Source: Strigops habroptila (taxonomy: Eukaryota; Chordata; Aves; Psittaciformes; Psittacidae). From it: 64,000 nt of DNA. Positions within the stretch are counted from its first letter, which is position 1. Each line of letters opens with the position of its first letter. Of the stretch, positions 51,406 to 64,000 are shown in pieces. Both the position numbers and the translations under genes were made by a program. The stretch spans positions 97,084,743 through 97,148,742 of the forward strand of contig NC_044278.2 in the NCBI RefSeq assembly GCF_004027225.2. Reading direction: 5' to 3'. Below the pieces are notes generated by a model that worked only from the letters and a program-made list of their open reading frames with translations, was not told where the DNA came from and ran no database searches.

Positions 51406-54400
51406 GGAAAAACAATCCGCTCTTCACCTGGCATTCCGAAGCAAAGCAAATAGTAGCTAATGAGCTCACTGATGACATTAAGTGTTTCAAAAAGTATTTG
51501 TCTATGATTATGGAGTTAAAAATTACAATTCTATTTTCTTCCAAAGGCAACAAAACCGTGAAAGCAACTGCATGCATTTTACATAGGAATGAATTTGTAG
51601 GCTGTGAATATGGAGGATGCAAATTTGTAGATGGGTTTCTATTGCTTTTATCAAGTTACAAATAAGAGCTTTGACATGGACAAATGCAGGCATGCACCTG
51701 TAAAATTAGTGAGAAAATTCTCAGAGGTCCAATAATTAACAAATGCACTAGGCCACACCTATAGCTGAATTACTGCAATATCCATTATCATTTATATTAA
51801 GCTTATTATATTACTGAATTAGGAAAACAACCATGGACATATGAGGTCGTCTGGGTTTTTCCTGATGGGGAATGGTTGGAGGGTGTCAGCTCCTGCTCCT
51901 CTGAAGGGGTGAGAGGTGCTCCCTATGGGGAGCGGCTCCCTGCCTCTGGGACTGTGTGGTTTGCTGTTGCAGGGACCACTGGGCATGGAGAGATGCACAC
52001 ATAGCCCGCAGTGGGATGCGCGGACACCACCCTGCACAGCACAGCGTGGCTGCTGCTGTTGCTCCTGCCCGGCTGTCCAGATGAACACCAGGAAGCTCTT
52101 CCCCCTTCCCTCCAGGAATAGTTAAGATTTTCCTACAGCAGGCCTGGTGAGGAGGTGGGATTGCCACAGGTCATTTGGAAACATTTGCTAATGACCTCCT
52201 CAGCCCCAGTGCTGAATACTAATTTACTTCATGAATTTCCATTGACGGTGGTGCTTGCTGCCAGAAATGCTGACTCAAGATGCCATGAGGTGAAGATGCT
52301 GGAGCTAGCAGAGATATTTAGTAGATCTGTATAGGCTGCACTAATCACAAAAGAAAGGGATAAAAATTCTGATTAGAAATGACATCATTTAGTTTAATGT
52401 AATTTTTTAATGCTTTTAAGGACTATCGCACTGGAGGTTCATATACTATCTGCATCTTAAACCTAAGCTGTTTAAAAAACCCTTGCATATAATATCCAGA
52501 TACAATCTTACTCAGTCAACCAGCAAGTTTCCAGGAAAAGCAGTGAGGATCTGTAATTTAATAGCATTTAGAATAATGTGCAATTGATGCCAAAAGAAGA
52601 AAATGTAGAATTAGCTGTACTAGCTTTGAAAGGCCTAAAACAAAGGGGGAATATGCATGAATAGCTGGAGCTTCCTCAGATAATAGTAATGTCATAAATT
52701 TAGAATATTATAACATACTTTGTAAAGCAAAGTAATTTTATATTCCAAGTAGAGAACAAATATAAAGAGCGTTGCTAAAGCGTGCGGTAGATTAATGAAT
52801 TTCAAACAGGCACATCAAAGTAAATCTAACAATAACACTGCCACAAATAAAAAATATTATGGGAAGAAGTTAAAATATAAAGACAAAGAGCCAATTTTTT
52901 TCTCTTATTATCCCAATGTAAATCCAGCATAACTTTGCTGATCTCTTCTGTGACTCTGGGTCTAGAGATGGGAGTGACAAAGAACAGAATTTGACTCACA
53001 CTTGCAGTAGAAGTGGGGAGAGTATAGAGCTATGAGAGAAAAAAGCCCCGGGGTTTTTTTAGAGATGAGACATCTTGAAAGCAGGGAGAGGAAAGCCCTG
53101 GAGGAAATGCTTGGAAAGGCAGAGCTGTCTTTTGCTGCGGCATGGTGTTATCCTGGCTGTAGAATCCCCATCTCGACGAATGCTGATCCACAAAGCTCCA
53201 GAAACCCAGTGGATCAAAAAGGACCTGAAGAGAGGTACAACTCACAGGAGAGTCTGGAAACATGTGGAGGCGGGGGAGAATGCAAAGCACTCTCACGAAC
53301 TCAGCTTCGCTCTGAGAGAAAGCAAGGAGGAGGAGGAGGGACGCCCAAGGCAACTGGTCTCCTGGGTCGTCTACACATGTGCTGCCCATGCCAGTGTGTG
53401 GAGCTGAACATGGACGGGGCTCAGTCTGGCAGTGTATCAGCCGCAGTGGGCAGCCCGTCTGGCCATGGCAAACCTGGGGGGTGACAAAACCGCAGCCATG
53501 TGGTGGGCGACTGGAGGGACCTCCAAGCCAGGATTTGCACATCAAAGGAGGCAGACCAGGGAGGGTACCAGACCCATCACAGTTCAGGTTCCTGCATGTG
53601 TCACCTTCTGTTCCCATGGTCACCCACTTTGGAGCAGCTGTAGCTTTGCTCCGGGATGGCTGAGCCTCTGATCTTCCCCTGCTACGGGGCTGATTCAAGC
53701 AGGGTCACTGACTTGTATGCAGCCACCACTGCCTCCAAGGCTCCTACCTCTCACCAGGCAGTGGAAAGGAAATGAAAGAGGTGGCTTTTGCATCCTCAGG
53801 GTCATCAGTAATGCTAGAGACTCCTGAACATTTCAGCTGAAATGAATAAATATGCAGATGCATCCACTTACTGAGCAGACTTTAGCCAATGTGTGGAGAC
53901 TTAAAGTCACTGAAGCCTGCACACAATGAACTTAACTAAATGTTTTTGCTGGGAGCTGTTCAATTGTTACAGTCAAGAGAAAGTGTGGTTAAGGTTGACA
54001 CGTCCTCTCCCTTCTGTTAGCTTTATTCTCCTTTCTAGTCCCTCTGTCATAACAAGCACATACACATGTACATAAAAAAGAAGGGTGGGTAACGATGGGA
54101 CTTGGCATGACATGCAACCTACTGGAGTGCCTTTTACCAGGTTGCTATTCAACCTGAAGGGATCAAGCAGTCACTGTATCACATAGCAAAGAATCACTTA
54201 AAAATAGAGAGGACTTGTGTCAAACTCAGAGGAAGTATTGATTGAAGCCAGAAGAGGAGTTGGTGCTTCCTTCAGTGTTTCTAATCTGTCTAAATGACCC
54301 ACACAAAGAAACCAGCTGCAGACTTCTTACGTTTGCTCTTACCTGTAAGTGAAGAGCAGACAGCAAAAAAAAAAATCAAAGGGATGTCAGATGTACTGTG

Positions 54401-55792
54401 AAACTGGGTCACTGCACAGCAAATGGAATTTAATGTGAAAATAGAAAGAAAATGGTAGGTAAAACCAAGAAATAAATGGAGCTAATGAGAACAGCTCACA
54501 AAGAAAGCCTTTGGAATAGCAGTTGCCTGATTTACTAAAAGGACTGAACATTTGAGAAATCAGTCTCCAGGAAATAAATCAAAACCTGAGAAACTGCTAA
54601 GATACCTTGCCACAGCAGTGGGCTCTTCGGTATGGGAGCATCGTTTCCGTCATGTGGACTATGGCCAGAGAGCAGAGAAGCAGGATGTGGCGCCTGCTCT
54701 AATTTCCTTGGATTTCCTCATTTTCAGCTATTTTAGCCAGTCTTCTGAAGGTGTGAGGAAACCTGAATTTAGTTGTTCTTCCGAGGAGTGTTGCAGAAAC
54801 TTGTGTCCATTAGGGCAAGGGGAAAGGACCCTGGGAGGCCTTGGGAGAAACCCCATTACAAAGGCTGTGGGAACTTTAAAACTTCCTTTTTTGAAGTTCT
54901 GGTAATATCCACTCTAGTGCTTGATCGAACAAAATGCTCCTTGTTGGCTGCTCCAGGGGACCGGGAGGAGGAAACAGGGCAGATCTTAAGCAGGCAGATT
55001 TCCCTGGTACACTGTAGGGGGCTTGGGAATGCTGCATGGACATCCTAATAGGAATAGGTAGTTGCAAGTCAAGAAGCTCTTTGGGGTGTGACAGAGGAAA
55101 GTAGGAATGGAAAACCAGGGAAGTTAGTTTTAAATAGAAAACTTTCTTTTTTTTTTCCTCCTTCTTGTTTCCAGATCGTGGCATTTGAGTTCAGGAGTAA
55201 CCTCAGGACACTTCTTCCAAGTGGGTGGGACACTTCATGCCAAGTTTCAGCAGGAATGAAGAGGCTGAGCAGGGAATGCACCTGCGCATTCCTCTCCTTT
55301 AGCCCAGTGCCGAAGGATTTCTGGGTTGGGATGTAGTACTGGGTCAGAGGGTGTCAAGGGTGGTGAAAGTAAGAATATGTATTACCTAAATTGGTGGTAG
55401 CTCCCGACAGCGACAGGGACAGGTACAGAATGGAAGGAAAGGTGGTGAATTCACCACCTATGGTGGTGTCTTCACCATAAAAATCGGTATCTATGCATGT
55501 GTACAGTAAAACATATTTTCAGTTGGCTTTCCAAGCTAAAGGCATTGAGGTAGAAACACACTGGTGTTATTTGGTAAATCACAGGCTGCCTTCTTGGAGG
55601 AAATAGAGCATTAAATAGAAAAGCCAAGTGAACTTTGATGAACTGAATGGCCTGTGCTTGTTCCATCATTTTTTATTAATTGCACCAGGTGGCTCACTCT
55701 GGGTCTTTGAGAGTGTATATCTGAATGCTCTGCTGTGTCTGAATTGTCACCTGGACTCTGGTTACTGGAAGCCTAAGGTGACATTGACAAAC
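51406..55792. other. Intronic sequence with GC-rich islets
   Basis: Two GC-richer islets (about 51840-52170 and 53030-53760) alternate with AT-rich stretches (about 52360-52930). The longest open frame is 222 codons on the - strand of the second islet (53030-53698). It overlaps other open frames on the + strand and has no recognisable domain. A 20-bp palindrome sits at 55440-55459. No exon recognised. Confidence 0.45.
55440..55479. repeat. 20-bp perfect palindrome with adjoining hairpin
   Basis: AGGTGGTGAATTCACCACCT (55440-55459) is its own reverse complement. It is followed at once by TATGGTG...CACCATA arms (55459-55465 and 55473-55479), which reuse the same GGTG/CACC words, so two stems can form side by side. 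Confidence 0.85.
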
Positions 55793-56125
55793 TATCATAG
55801 AATCATAGAATGGTTAGGGTTAAAAAGGACCTTAAGATCATCTAGTTCCAACCCCTCTACCATGAGCAGGGACACCTTACGCTAGAGCATGCTTCCCAAG
55901 GCTCTGTCCAACCTGGCCTTGAACACTGCCAGGGACGGAGCATTTACCACTTCTTTGGGTAACCTGTTCCAGTGCCTCACCACCCTCACAGTAAAGAACT
56001 TCTTCCTTATATCCAACCTGAACTTCACCTATTTAAGCTTGAAGCCATTACCGCTTGTCCTATCACTACAGTCCCTGATGAAAAGTCCCTCTCCAGCGCT
56101 CTCCCTAGAAGTTCTCCTGTAAAGA
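55793..56125 (-). mobile_element. CR1 LINE 3' end, relatively young
   Basis: On the + strand the copy opens with the reversed CR1 tail TCATAGAATCATAGAATGG. It continues with 'GGACCTTAAGATCATCTAGT', 'CCAACCTGGCCTTGAACACT', 'GGTAACCTGTTCCAGTGCCT', 'AAGAACTTCTTCCTTATATC' and 'CTGATGAAAAGTCCCTCTCC'. All are the standard successive blocks of a bird CR1 3' end in reverse, so the element lies on the - strand. It is well preserved, 5' truncated like most CR1 copies, with no coding capacity. The right end is approximate, between about 56080 and 56125. Confidence 0.9.
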
Positions 56126-57147
56126 GATTTAGAAGGAGAAGAAGGACCATATGGATATAGAATATGCAGAACTCCCACATGGATGTACATATAGGGGCTC
56201 TAGGGGACACAGGGTTTGCTGCTCCCCAAGAACTGAGTGAAGCTGTTAGGGTGTAACTAGCCTCCCTGATAAACTACTGTATCAGAAATTCTTTTCCCTG
56301 CCAGCTTTTTCCATATTGCTTCCAAGATGGCTTTCGTGCAGATTCCAACCTGGGTATGGGGGTAAATAGGGTGGGGGGCAGATAGCAGATGCCCTTCTAC
56401 AGCAAACCTGAGACCAGCCCTCCCTTGCCTTTATTTGAGGGGAGGCCTTTTGGCAGCAATTGTGGAAGAACAAGTTTTTCTTTATGCCTTCAGCTTGTCT
56501 GTTGCTGTTGCCTCAGATGCCACTGAGCCACTGTGGCAATGACAGTTTGTCCTTTAGACACAGGATGTTGGTTGCCAATGCAGAGTATTGATTTCTGCTG
56601 ATTGCTAATGAGTAGGTTGAACTGTAACTTTGTGTGGAGAAAATGAGCTGATTCAGGCTATTGGAAGTGTCACTCAGGCTGGTGGAAATTTCCTAGCTAG
56701 CGTTTAGCTGTGTGCGTCTTTTGCAAAGGCAGTTCCCTAGGGAAAACTTCTTACCCTCTGTTTCCCTTGGTCTCTGAAGCCCGTTTGCATGAGACTGATG
56801 CCTCACCCTAGCCTAGGGCAGGGAGTTCAAGGGAGGGGATCAGCCTTCATATCAGAAAATGAAACAACATGACATATTCATATTTTTAAAGCACCTACTT
56901 CTGATCTGTTGAAATTCATCTGCCTTCAGAGTAGCATTTACCATGGATAATGTACTGTACCCCCAAGGGCAGGCAATCAGCCACCTCCCATCCCTACTGG
57001 ATATGCAACTCCCTAACCTTATTTTCATGGATATTTCATCTGCACCAAATGTTAGCTTCAAGTCCCAGCTCCTGGTCTGTACGGAATAATTTCTGACAGG
57101 TTGAAAATACCTGTTCACACTTTGTTGGAATAGGACTCAACTGAGCC

Positions 57148-57165
57148 AAAAAAAAAAAAAAAAAA
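57148..57165. repeat. A homopolymer run
   Basis: Eighteen A residues, followed by a purine-rich GGAAG and a further A run. The preceding sequence does not look like a processed transcript, so I do not call a retrocopy. Confidence 0.85.
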
Positions 57166-57957
57166 GGAAGAAAAAAAGGCTGCTTAATGCAAGCAGGATG
57201 AGAAATCCTCCTATATGAGTTCTAAGCGATGGAGCCTCTGTCATTCCTGGAGATTTATTCAGCTGAAGTTTGATATTTTGATGTATCTCCTCTGTGCTTG
57301 ATATATTTTTCTCCCCATCAGCAAGTCACATCTTAAGCAGTAGCAGATTCTTTGCAATTAACCAGCATTTTGAAGAGTCACAGTTCCCTTTCCCCCCTCC
57401 TTCTCTCCCTCCAGTTTTCATCTGGTATTATTCTTGCAAAGTCAGTGGCAACTGGAAAACTAATCCTGTTAACCTCACTGTGGGAGTTCTGAAATTAACC
57501 TTCTAGGAAGGAAACTTACTTCTTACTGCATCTGAGACTTCAGAATTGCTCACTTCCTTTGAGCTATACTGCTTTGATATCATGTGATGGATGCTGTATA
57601 AAACTTAAGACAGTTATGTTAACAACGTCAGTCAAAAATCATATTAGGATGTCAGTATGGTCATATGGGGTAAGACTATTGCTCCCACTGGTCAGGATCT
57701 ACTTTCAGCTGCTACGAAACAATTAATCAATTGATTATCTGTGTAACCATCAAATTCTTCACCTCTTCAACTTGATAACAAAAATGAAGGGTGCTCTGGC
57801 ACCAAACCGATTTTTCAGGTCTCTTCTGAAGGGCAGATCAGAAAGGTGTGTTCTGTTCAGTCTAGGTATTTTTCCACCCAGCTATGTTATTCTGTGCCTT
57901 GTGTGGAAATAAATTATGCAAGAAAGCTTGTGTGGATTCATTTAGAAATAATGCTAC

Positions 57958-58001
57958 TTTTTTTTTTTTTTTTAATTTTTTTTTTAATTTTTTTTTTTTT
58001 T
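57958..58001. repeat. Interrupted T homopolymer
   Basis: Three T runs separated by AA steps. Low complexity, and prone to length polymorphism or assembly error. Confidence 0.9.
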
Positions 58002-61000
58002 AAATATAAGAACCTTCTTTCTGATTTGTTATGTCCAAAGATGAGAAACATTTATGAGTCACAAGGCTTGTAACAAGGCAGAAGTATAGCCAAGGGATGC
58101 GTAACCTCGTGCTGGTGAGGTAGAGTCCTTGCATGAAGCATGTTGCTGGGCTGATAGCTCCTTGTTTGCAGCCTGGTATCTGCAGCAGGAGTGAAGGAAT
58201 GCAAGGTGGCTTGTAAATAAATTACATCGTTTGGGTGGTATGAAAGCTGGCTGGAAATGTTCTGTATTCCTTTCCTGGAGGCTCCTAGATGTGCAGAATA
58301 GCTGTTCAGGGTCCTTGTTGTTGCTGCAGGGCCTTAAGTTTGCTGATAACATATGTTACATGCGACTTACACGAAGCAGCACCAAAGGGAATTGGCAGCG
58401 TGAAACTGTAATTAAGCCTCCACAGAATTTGGGCTTTTGGGGCATGTAAGTTAACACAGGGAAAACTTGGTGTGACTTTAATGGAAAAATACCTGCGGTG
58501 AACAAAGAAGAGCTTGTAATTAGTTCCTCAGGAACCTCTGCATTGTGGAGCTTCTTAGATTTATTTATGTATTTTGAAATCAAGGGTTTAACGAAGCAAG
58601 ATATGCTTCTCAGTCAGTGACAGCATTCAACATTCACGGAAAAGGCGGGTTTGCTCTTGAACATCTTCCATACCTAAATGCCATTCATCTCTTATATGAG
58701 GGCAAAAGGGGACCTGGGTCACCAAATCCAGCCCTGTGGTATCACAAACAGCTCTACGGTATGATGATGCTGGCACCAGTGGAACCTGTAGCATTCATTG
58801 GCAGTATTGTTTCCTCACCATGGCACAGGAGGGGAAAGGACCCAGAGTGCAGAGAGCTTATTGGAGCACGAGAGCTGCTCACCAGGACCTGGATGCGTCC
58901 CTGATGCCCCCTCCAACCCACTCGCCCTGCCAAAAAAGGGCAAGAGTCTGGGGCTCAGCCTGGAGCATGGCAGCTTCTCTTAGCTGGAGAAGGACAAAGG
59001 TTTAAACTGCTGAATCACATGAACTGCTGCAATTTATGTGCAAGGGAGTTATGGGGAAAGATATGCAATCCATCTATTATTGAATTGGCCCATAATAACC
59101 TATGATCAACACATTTTTTTCCTCCACTTCTGTATGTAACACAGCACTGGGAAACTATCACAGATCTGATGTTCACACACAGAAAATCAGCAAGATAGTT
59201 AATCACAGCATTCAGGTGGCTCTGAGCCTGCCTTGTTGCCTGGTAGAGATAAAATAGGGAGAGTGATATAGAACAATATTTTAAAACTGTTAAAATCTAA
59301 GTCCACATTTCACAAGTTATTCTACCAATTACAGTTCTGATAGAAAGTGGAACTGTTTTCCATTCTTTGTATAGCATATGCATACGTATGTGTATGAATA
59401 ATTGACACTGCTGGCAGTTTTTCTATTAATAAAGCTACTGTTTATCAATAAAGCGATTAATAGCTGCTTTGTCCCCAGATCACGTTAGGTCATGCAGTGC
59501 AGAGCATATGGCTCCTTCCTCTGTGTTTCTGCGGAAGCAGAAACCTCTCAGTCTCTTCAAAAAAGGATACAGCAGTTCAGGAGAATGCAGCTTGTGGGGC
59601 TGTTGGGCACCCGAATCTGCAGGAGAGGCTGCAGCAGATCTCACGTCCCTGCAGCTCTGCCATCGATATCTTTTCAAACTGCCCTGCAATGTTTTCTGGG
59701 GAAGGCCTCTGTGGTTTTGGCCCCCAAATCTTGTGGGTCTGGTGGCAGAATGAAATGCTGGAGCTTGTAGAGAAGCTTGATGGTTGCCGAGTTGCACTTT
59801 TCAAGGAAGACCAGTGCTACATGACTGGTTCAATCTCCTTCAAAGTCCCTGCACAACTATTTGTGAATTGCTTTGCACAGAGGGTTTTGTGACGAAGATC
59901 ACAAAATTAAACCCTTTTCATGACCCCATTTATATACTGATGATGTCTGCTTTAGTAAAGAAATATTCCAGGAGATCTTTTGTTTCTTTCAAAAGCTACC
60001 ATGCTAAATGTTGATATTTAGGCATTCAAAAAGGATTCCTCAGTGGGAGAAATTCAGCATTCGTGCCACCACAAAACCTGTGTATCATCTAAATCCCACA
60101 CATGCACTTATAATTTAATTCCAAACACATGACCAAGACCAGATAGTCATCAGGTAAGTACCATTCATGGTCTTTATTACATTTAGGCTTCAAGCTGGCC
60201 TTCTGTGTGACATGAGTTGTCTGAAGACTGTATAGGAATTCAAAGGATGCAACTGCATATCTACATTAAAAAATTTTCCTATCAGAGTGCTATTACAAAA
60301 GCTGGCATATCTCAGCATCCCGAACTGTTTACTTTCTTGATTTTCAAAACATTTTCTCTGAAGAGGGCTTGTTTGTTTGAGTGGAGTTGGTGGAAGACAT
60401 TGTGGTCTAATCCCACTGGATGAAGGGATTTGCTTCTTCCTTAACTAAGAAGCAAAAAGGACCTCCAACTGAAAGAGCTATGATGAGCTTTTGAATGATG
60501 CTGGGTTGAATAAGCTTTGGCATCTCGCAGTGTACGTCTTGTCATGCAGTTGCGAAGAGCACTGCATATCTAACAGGACTGCTAGCTTTGAAAGATCAAG
60601 CTTTTCGAAGCAAGAGCCAGGGGCACTGGCAGAGTCGCTTTTGCAACGGTACTGTCCTGCTTTCTCATCTTCATGGCAAGTCAACCAGAAAGAAAAGCTG
60701 GTTGCTTTCCCAGACTGTGCTGGCAGACTTGTATTTACTTCTGTACCTGACGGTGACATTGAGGTACCTTTTTTGTTCTTTGAGGACAGATATTCTTATG
60801 CACCTCAGGGCATTACCATGGAGAGAAGAGCACACGCAGAACCAGCTACAGTGGGAGACGTGGCTTGGGACCTACAGTAGTTTGTTCTTTAATCCACACC
60901 CCAGGTAACCATTATAAACCCTGTGGTATGTTCTCAGTTTGGCAACCATCAGGCCTTTTTTACTGCAGCACTGAATAACAAAGCATTTTAAAATGCCTAA

Positions 61001-63940
61001 GCATAAACTCATGACCTCTGACAGTTTTTTTCAAAGCAGTGCACTTGCTACCTTGCAGTTTTGGGAGATGGCCCAAAAATCTCCCTGAGGAGAGACCAGA
61101 ATAGCATCCTTAGAAATGTTAGTGAGTTGGAAGGGATTATAAGGATTAAAGAATGCTCATAGCACTCCTTAGGTAGAGGCCAACTTGCAAACCTCAACCA
61201 AACCCCAGTTTTCAAGTGAGTAGTTTTGAAAGCTTAATGTTGCCTTCCAAACAGCATCCCTCCAGTGCCGTTGTTGGTTAGTTAATCTTCTGTATGGCTT
61301 TAATGCTTGGGAACACCTCTTCGGGAGACCCCAAACCACACTCCTTACTAGTTATAGTACTCATGCCATTGATGTCAGTTGGCTTTGGATTGGGCCCTAA
61401 ATGCATATAATACCAAATTATGTGGCAACTGTGCATTTTCCATTGATCTCAGTAACAACAAAGCAGTCTCCCACTCCACATTATTGAGAAAAGTGGGCTC
61501 CATAGAAAAGTAAGTGAGGAAAAACCTTACAACAGCATTAGTGCAATTGTTGGCTGCCACTGCTGCTACTTTCATTATAGGAAATGTTCCCTTAAAATTG
61601 CTAAGCTGCCGGTGTCGCCCATTCTCTGGTCACTGCCTGCCAGTATTAATAAGCCTGTGACAAAGTTGTGTCAGAAAGTTCCAGCTCTGAGTTTATTTAC
61701 CCTTGAGGGCAGATACAATCTCAGGAGGAGCTTTGAATCCTATTATGGCAAACTGTGGCTGCAGTGGCAGGTTGATGAGATAGAGAAACCCACACTTCCT
61801 TGTCTGAAAGAGTTATTAATAATGTTCCTGAGGGTTGTTCAGTTATTTTCCGGTTTTTCTAAAATGTAAGGCCACCTGCCATGTGCCCTATTTAATATAA
61901 ATGCACTGCTTGGGATGTCCTTCATGGTGCATAAGACAGATTACTGTGAATGATTGAAAGGGATTACTTACTGCTGTCTCTGGACCCAAACAAACCCTGT
62001 GACTCCCAGGTTCACAGGCCAAAAGCACAGCAGATTTACCACCCAAGGTCACCCCAAGATGTGGCAGGGACTGTTGACTGTGCTTCACTTTGACATGAAT
62101 GGAAGCTGCTTAGATCAGACAGCAATGATGGATACTGAGACCTCAGCAGGGCCCCAGTGGACCACGCTGGACAAGAATACTTTTAACAAACAGGTAGAAA
62201 CACAGTTATTTCCAGTGAGGGCAATGCACTTATAACTGGATAGTGAGGATTTTCCATGCAGTAATCACAAGAGATTTGTTTGCTCAGGAAACAAAGGTGC
62301 ATATACAGGACTTTTAAGTCTATAAATGAGACCATATCTCTCCTTCTTGTATTTACGACATGGCTAGCTCTGTCATTTTTGATAACAACACCAAAAGGGC
62401 TGTTCGCTCACAAAACAAGTCCTCATTGTTCAGGAAATTACCATTTAAATTTATTTCATTTTATTAAACCTCTACTGTTTGGCTACCCATGGTGTGGGAG
62501 CACTGGAACGTATACAAAGCAGCAAGACTGCTGAAGTCTAAATCAGACTTTAATAAGGGAATGTCATGTTTCATTTAAAAGCGTCTCCTCACCTTCCTTT
62601 TTTGTGCCGTCAAGTGAAAATAAAACTAGGGTTATAATTACATCGCTGCCTCCGCTCCACATTATCTGTGAGATCTCTCACATTTCTTTCCACACCTTTT
62701 CCCCTCCTCCCTAGCTTTGCTGCTTGCTTAACAGGCTGTCAGGATCCTGGCACTCCCTCCAATAAGCAAATGACTAGCTGTGGTCCTTGTTCATTATGGG
62801 GTGACAAGCTCAAGGAATAAATGCCTACAACATGGAGAGTTTCATGCTGCAGGATGTCAGCCTGACTTGGTTGGGTGGAAAATGAGGTGGCCTGAGCTTC
62901 CCCACTCTCTCTGGAGTGTGAAATTGGACAGAGGCTGACTCGGACAGGTGCTCACCCTCTTTGGGATCTTATTGCTGCGCTCAGATCCACCCTGTCATGT
63001 TGCTGCATTATGCTCTTACAAACTACTGTCAAGTTTTGCTTCTCCTTGTAGAGTGCTTGACAAACTTTTTGGCCCAAATCCTGCTTTTTATTCTCCCTAA
63101 GCCGTTTCTTTTTTCATTCCTGTACACTACCCCCTTTCTTCCTGCTTTTTCATTTTTTTGCTTCTTGGCACTTTTCCCCATTCTGCTCTCTTGCATACTT
63201 CTTAATTCCTTTTTCCTTTAAATCTTCCTTATGATCAAACCTGTGGATCCTCAAAGATTTATAGGCTGTTCATTTCCTGGCCTGCCCTGAGTTCCCAGTT
63301 TCCAGTTTTGGTCCCAACACCACATTTCATGGTACCCCCTTAGGGCTCCCAGGACTTTAGAGAGGCTCTGTGCACGCACTGGCACGGCTCTTAGTTAACA
63401 GGGATCCCAGACCATAGTTCATTCAGGCAGGGATTTTCTGTCTCTCTTTCTGCTAAATCCCTGGCCCCTAGGGTAAATGGTGTTGGGTGGTTGCATCTGT
63501 GATACTTCAGACTTCTAGAGTAGGTTTATTTTGGAGAAAGCTGGTTGGAGCTGGGAAAAACAGAGCTGGGAGATGGATTAACTTTAGCAGTGGGGACAGC
63601 CAGTGGCCCTAAGCTTCAGCACAGTTCCTACCCCTCTTATTTAGTGGATTGCAATTATATTTGGTCTTTGGGAGTCTGTACAGTCATTACGAGAATTAAA
63701 CACCAATCCTGAAGTCTGTAATGGTATATTATTAATACGTAATAATAAGATTTTAAAGCTGCAATGGAATTCCTGGGTTACTGACTTCAGTCTTCCCTTA
63801 CCACAGATGATCACATCATACAAAACCTTACATAAAAGGTAGATATTTTCTTTTGAGATAGCTGATTGCCTCTTTAAATTAGGAAAGTACGTTGCTGGGA
63901 ATGATACAATACATTCATCATGGGATTTTGCCTTTTGAGC

Positions 63941-64000
63941 ATTAAGTTGTAGTTATACAGATTAAACTGTAGTTATACAGATTAAACTGTAGTTATACAG
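63941..64000. repeat. 20-bp tandem repeat truncated by the window edge
   Basis: Three head-to-tail units: 63941-63960 (ATTAAGTTGTAGTTATACAG), then 63961-63980 and 63981-64000, which are identical to each other (ATTAAACTGTAGTTATACAG) and differ from the first at two positions. The array reaches the last base of the window, so its total length is unknown. Confidence 0.9.

Larger units (their letters stand above)
56126..63940. other. Intronic, mostly unique sequence
   Basis: No exon recognised. There are homopolymer runs at 57148-57165 (A) and 57958-58001 (T runs broken by AA). The open frames near 59469-59892 and 60491-60880 (105-131 codons) overlap on both strands and show no known domain. 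Confidence 0.45.

Noticed and set aside
57148..57180. A run considered as the tail of a processed pseudogene
   Set aside because: The preceding several hundred bases show no coding similarity, polyadenylation signal at the right distance or target duplication.

Overview
This window is vertebrate, almost certainly avian, nuclear DNA. Two CR1 retrotransposon copies carry the 3' signature of bird CR1 elements, older CR1 tails of the kind shared by birds, turtles and crocodilians are also present, and the only recognisable coding segment is one exon of a vertebrate tetraspan gene with consensus GT/AG splice sites. There is no sign of bacterial, phage or plasmid organisation: no operons, Shine-Dalgarno sites, tRNA or rRNA genes, or CRISPR arrays.

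Layout. Positions 1 to about 3055 are upstream flank with no recognised gene. About 3056-4660 is a CpG island, the likely promoter of the single gene seen here, LHFPL6 (formerly LHFP, lipoma HMGIC fusion partner), transcribed on the + strand. A non-coding first exon probably ends at the donor after 3748. Intron 1 (3749-6142) opens with a strand-asymmetric, C/T-rich, CCGG-punctuated degenerate repeat. Exon 2 (6143-6703) carries a short 5' UTR segment with an upstream ORF, then the start codon at 6319 and the first 128 codons of the protein, ending in a phase-1 donor. Everything from 6704 to 64000 appears to be the beginning of one very long intron; the exons for the last two transmembrane segments were not found and should lie beyond the right edge.

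The intron holds several generations of CR1 (two relatively young copies at about 40040-40899 and 55793-56125; older ones at about 12742-12965, 30285-30640, 36965-37405 and 51340-51405), a MIR-like SINE, a small hAT-like MITE, short tandem repeats, several perfect 11-bp-arm hairpins and palindromes, and AT-rich, repeat-free stretches that could be conserved non-coding elements. The many long open frames in the GC-rich island and scattered through the intron look like chance frames, and none resembled a known protein.

I found no undescribed biological system. The items most worth checking are the CR1 copy that joins part of an endonuclease domain to a CR1 3' end, the C/T-skewed CCGG repeat beside the promoter, the upstream ORF, the set of perfect hairpins, and the 20-bp tandem repeat running off the right edge.
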